Shown piece by piece: positions 7,001 through 8,957 of a DNA stretch of 8,957 nucleotides; position 1 is the stretch's first letter; the number at the start of each line of letters is the position of its first letter. The notes under the pieces were generated by a model that was not told the DNA's origin, did not search any database, and worked only from the letters and a program-made list of their open reading frames with translations. The DNA comes from Opitutia bacterium (GTDB lineage: Bacteria; Verrucomicrobiota; Verrucomicrobiia; Opitutales; Opitutaceae): assembly GCA_003157575.1 (NCBI GenBank), contig PMKA01000368.1, positions 1 through 8,957 of the forward strand. The letters are read 5' to 3'. The position numbers and the translations under genes are program-made.

Positions 7001-7385
7001 GCCGGGCCTCGACAGCGCGCAGATGCAGGGCGGTCCCCAACATGGTCTGCAGTTCAAACTCCTCGAAGGGTTTGACCAGGAAGCCAAACGGTTCCGTCGT
7101 ATTCGCCGAGGCCGACGTGGCGCCTCCGGCATGGCCGGTGAGAAAGACGCTCGGAATGGCAAAGTTCTTCCGCAACAGGCGTGAGGTCTCGATGCCGTCG
7201 AATCCGCTGGATACGTTTATATCGATCAGCACAAGGTCGGGCCTCAGCTTTCCGGCCATGATCATGGTCTCGTCTCCGCTGGCCGTCGTGGCGACGATCT
7301 CGTGCCCGAGTTTTCGCAGGCAGATTTCAAGCATCTGTGCCACAAGGGGTCGATCCTCGACGATCAGAATGCGCGCGTTGTTCAT
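4032..7385 (-). CDS. hybrid sensor histidine kinase, REC-PAS-PAS-HisKA-HATPase-pseudoREC-REC-HPt
   Basis: A soluble 1117-residue phosphorelay kinase. Domains: N-terminal receiver 5-118 (Asp11, phospho-Asp55, Thr83, Lys105); PAS1 with PAC, about 128-245; PAS2 with PAC, about 253-370; short helical linker; HisKA, about 405-475, with SMSHELRSPLN and His420; HATPase, about 520-636, with LLNLVNNAVKFT, DTGPG (569-573) and GSGLGLVIS (599-607); a degenerate receiver 656-770 that keeps Asp665 and Asp708 but lacks the KP lysine (reads PYP); an intact receiver 799-918 (Asp805-806, phospho-Asp849, Thr881, Lys903); HPt, about 940-1050, with MHGLKGCFLTLG and His998; and a polar, probably disordered tail 1055-1117. 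The expected relay is His420 to Asp849 to His998 and on to a separate regulator. PAS1 keeps a DWQGEFCNRKKNG pattern seen in some flavin PAS domains. The ATG at 7385 is chosen because the receiver begins there; the open frame upstream lies inside the preceding gene and is not protein-like. It starts 20 bases after that gene's stop. Confidence 0.95.
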   Translation of the reverse strand: MNNARILIVEDRPLVAQMLEICLRKLGHEIVATTASGDETMIMAGKLRPDLVLIDINVSSGFDGIETSRLLRKNFAIPSVFLTGHAGGATSASANTTEPFGFLVKPFEEFELQTMLGTALHLRAVEARLLQFSRAVEQSPASIVITDLRGCIEYVNPRFTEITGYTSAEAIGQNPRVLKSGAQPVEYYRDLWETIVAGRDWQGEFCNRKKNGELYWELASISPIRNDAGQITHFVGVKEDITARKQTEDTLRESEARYRTLIENLGEGIGVVDLQEQFLFANPASERIFSVPDGGLVGRSLREFTEPGQFNKIAQETRLRQTGATNTYEIEIICPDGGKRTLLVTAVPQHDRQGQFISTFGVFRDITERKQAEMQSLQSRIQLEDANAQLTAAIVRERELAVAADAANRAKSTFLASMSHELRSPLNVINGVAATLIEQTADAGQKQSLHLVLESGENLLGIIEEILDYSGLQAGQPRIEAKSFELLGIVAQVLRLAAEGARRKKIGLGFSIAGGLPACVVSDPRRLKQVLLNLVNNAVKFTDRGRVHLHCSARLGSPGRWLLSFAVSDTGPGLSPAELARLFQPFVRGSGPGVAQSSGSGLGLVISRTYANLLGGDIAVRSRPGRGSVFRCTIGAGAIGSSVTALTAIAPVALQGRPVLIVVEDHRQRRFLAATARAWKLQATVCTGAAVTAATLEAAGPFALAILDPEAVRNRSGELFRWLAPGAPGHTVPVAWLHRCDPHRRPETAAASLTLPYPIELGELARAISRLAGAAGAPPAAPAANGSARRAALGERIPLRILAADDIRTNREMLRLMMGHLGYKLTTVENGAEVLAAMQQHPFDLILLDVQMPVMDGRAVAREIRRLQPDPARRPKLVAITASALPGDREECLAVGMDDYLSKPLLPSDIETCILRLFQPRPFARVGGAPRAEPSAAEAPWVDRAHLESVVHGMTPDQAADMLTHLHETVAEDFRQIRPRVIAACEQKDPRRLAELMHGLKGCFLTLGWVRVARRCIEVLDQARKGEFAAWDTFPAELEELLNRSTAGMTDYLATIKPFGGVAERPEAAAEADRTSVRPSSDGSKPRIPVNSLVESDSGEDGGNAGAVPWEPSPTRK

Positions 7386-7405
7386 GGTGCCGAGATCCGC
7401 TCGCT

Positions 7406-8950
7406 TCAAAACAGCTGAATGCCGTCCCCGAACTCGGGGGTGGCGGGCGCCGCCGGGGCGGGGGCCAGGCGATCCGGCTGGGCCGGAGGCTCCGGCGCCT
7501 GGTCGTGCGCCCCGGCGCCGGCCGGGGCGGAGGGCGGCGGAAGCGGTTCGTCGACGCCAAACAGCTCGATCTCGTCGCCCGCCGCAGCGGGCGCAGCGAC
7601 CCCGGAGAGCGCGGCGGCATGCGTGGCGGTCTCCTTGTGCATCGTGTAGCGCCCCCGGTGCGAATCGAGCCGGGCCGAGGCTGCGGCGCTCAAATCGTCG
7701 GGACTCGCGTAGCGCTCGGTCGCGGCAAGGAGGCTTGCGCACAGGCGTTCGGCCGGATCGAAGCAACTGGCGACCAGCGAGGGGAAAGCGAGGCCATCGA
7801 GCAACGCGCCGGTTTCCCGATGGGCGGCCTCGAATTCCAGCCGCGCCTGCGCAGTGCGGGTCTGGACGTGTTCCCCCAGGCGGGCGAGTTTGTCGCACAC
7901 CACCACGACTCCCCTTTCGAGTTCGCCCTTTTCCCGGGTGATGATGCCGAGAAACTCATCGGCGTCGCCCTTGACGACGACCAATGCGTCAAGGCTCGTT
8001 TGCAGGTCGGCGATGAGGTCGCGCGTCAGCCGTTCGTTCTCCGCGGAGATTGAGCTCGTTTCCTCGGCCAGCTTGTTCAGCGCATCGGCGGAAGGCAGGT
8101 GCGCGGCCGCGATCTGGGCGTTGAGCGAGACGATCTTCACGTCGAGCCCATGGCCGGAGATCTCCTTCGAGAAGACGCTCACGACGCCGGCTATCCGCTC
8201 GACGAGCAGGGAGATCTTGCCGTTGGCGCTCTCGCTCATGTCGGCGATCAGTCCGAGTTGGCGGATCTCCTCCCGGAACATCGGGGCCACCTGGCAATCC
8301 TGGAAGGCAGCCCGGCCGGCGGCTTCCATCGCGGTGAACTGCCCGGCCAGCTGGCCGCCGATCGCCTGCAACGCCTGCAGTCCCGACGTCACCTCGGACA
8401 CCGCATTTTCGATCTCAGCGCGGGCGGCGTTGAGGTGGGCCTGTTGCACACCAGCCGCGTGGTGCACGTAGCCGCGCTCGAGCCTGGCCTGCGGACTGCC
8501 GGATGAGCCGTCGTCACACAGATGCCGGCGGATGTCTTCGAATCCCGCCCCGACGTGCTCGAGTTGCTGGCGGACGATGTCCTGGTGCTGAAGCGAAGCG
8601 AGCGTGCACAGCGTCGCGGGGCCGACCTTGGAGAAGAGCTCGGCGACGTTGTGGCTCTGCGCGACGCACGGACGGAGCGAACTCTTCAGCGCCTCGAGTT
8701 CATGCTCGATCCGCTTGATGCTGCTTTGGGCGCGGCCGAGGAGGCTCTGCTCAAGGTCCTTTAGATGGCGGCGCTCGACGCGGGCCTCGGCAATCCCATC
8801 CTCGATGCGGGTGAACGCCGCCTCGGTGTCGGCGGCGATCTTTCCGCCGATCTCGGCGATCGCGGCGGCGACATCGAGAAAAACCCCGCGGTGTCCGGCG
8901 GTCATCCGGGAAACTTCCATCCGGACGCTCATAGTGAGGATGCGGAGCAT
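7406..8950 (-). CDS. soluble MCP-like chemotaxis protein with CheZ-like motif and LF-ending tail
   Basis: A protein of up to 514 residues, mostly helical or coiled coil, with no transmembrane segment or signal peptide. Near 268-303 it has a degenerate version of the MCP signalling tip: SLNAQIAAAH followed by LNKLAEETSSIS. It lacks the GRGF-type turn and the conserved Glu/Arg of the canonical NAAIEAAR box, and is about eight residues shorter. Residues 117-131 (LASLQHQDIVRQQLE) resemble the CheZ active-site helix, with Asp124 and Gln128 in D-x-x-x-Q spacing. A GRYTMHKETATH segment lies at 433-444. An Ala/Pro-rich tail follows and ends in GDGIQLF, echoed by GDEIELF at 458-464. No consensus methylation site was found by eye. 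Possible starts are 8950, 8932, 8920, 8905 or one beyond the window. At 8932 the ATGA could overlap an upstream stop, as at other junctions here. It is the first visible gene of the operon. Role (receptor, CheY phosphatase or both) is inferred. Confidence 0.8.
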   Translation of the reverse strand: MLRILTMSVRMEVSRMTAGHRGVFLDVAAAIAEIGGKIAADTEAAFTRIEDGIAEARVERRHLKDLEQSLLGRAQSSIKRIEHELEALKSSLRPCVAQSHNVAELFSKVGPATLCTLASLQHQDIVRQQLEHVGAGFEDIRRHLCDDGSSGSPQARLERGYVHHAAGVQQAHLNAARAEIENAVSEVTSGLQALQAIGGQLAGQFTAMEAAGRAAFQDCQVAPMFREEIRQLGLIADMSESANGKISLLVERIAGVVSVFSKEISGHGLDVKIVSLNAQIAAAHLPSADALNKLAEETSSISAENERLTRDLIADLQTSLDALVVVKGDADEFLGIITREKGELERGVVVVCDKLARLGEHVQTRTAQARLEFEAAHRETGALLDGLAFPSLVASCFDPAERLCASLLAATERYASPDDLSAAASARLDSHRGRYTMHKETATHAAALSGVAAPAAAGDEIELFGVDEPLPPPSAPAGAGAHDQAPEPPAQPDRLAPAPAAPATPEFGDGIQLF

Positions 8951-8957
8951 GAGGTGG

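Noticed and set aside
7386..7898. N-terminal extension of the hybrid kinase up to 7898
   Set aside because: The extra 171 residues are Arg/Pro/Gly-rich and lie wholly inside the MCP-like gene in another frame. A normal receiver begins at the ATG at 7385.

Overview
The window is a compact, GC-rich (about two thirds G+C by eye) block of six protein genes, all on the minus strand. It reads as one bacterial chemotaxis-type operon. In transcription order it holds a soluble MCP-like protein with a CheZ-like motif (7406-8950), a 1117-residue hybrid histidine kinase (4032-7385), a single-domain STAS protein (3739-4035), CheY (3361-3732), CheA (1064-3364) and an HDOD-domain protein (157-1020). The largest gap between genes is 43 bases. 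Two junctions are 4-base ATGA overlaps, where one gene's TGA lies inside the next gene's ATG.

The last 156 bases (positions 1-156) are non-coding and follow the last gene. They carry three copies of GCCCTACA (one inverted), two of which frame an imperfect palindrome of about 61 bp that looks like a REP-type dispersed repeat. No transposase, phage gene, tRNA, rRNA or CRISPR array was seen. The start of the operon, and so its promoter, lies beyond position 8957.

Organism: none of the five gene starts that can be checked has a recognisable Shine-Dalgarno sequence. Together with the high G+C, the STAS/CheY/CheA/HDOD gene set and the GCCCTACA-type repeat, this would suit Verrucomicrobiota (Opitutales-like). 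That assignment is inference only; other GC-rich phyla cannot be excluded.

How the parts may work together: CheA (HPt, two P2-like modules, dimerisation, ATPase and CheW-like domains) should phosphorylate the adjacent CheY. The hybrid kinase carries its own phosphorelay (HisKA to receiver to HPt) and an N-terminal receiver that could take input from CheA or another kinase. It has two PAS sensors, one with a pattern also found in flavin-binding PAS domains. No protein in the window has a transmembrane segment or signal peptide, so sensing here looks cytoplasmic. cheW, cheR, cheB and a separate cheZ/cheC are not in the window. The MCP-like protein has a shortened, degenerate signalling tip. It also carries a D-x-x-x-Q motif in a CheZ-like context and ends in an acidic-hydrophobic LF peptide that is repeated internally. 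The best hypothesis for something new is that this protein is a CheY-docking or CheY-phosphatase element rather than an ordinary receptor.
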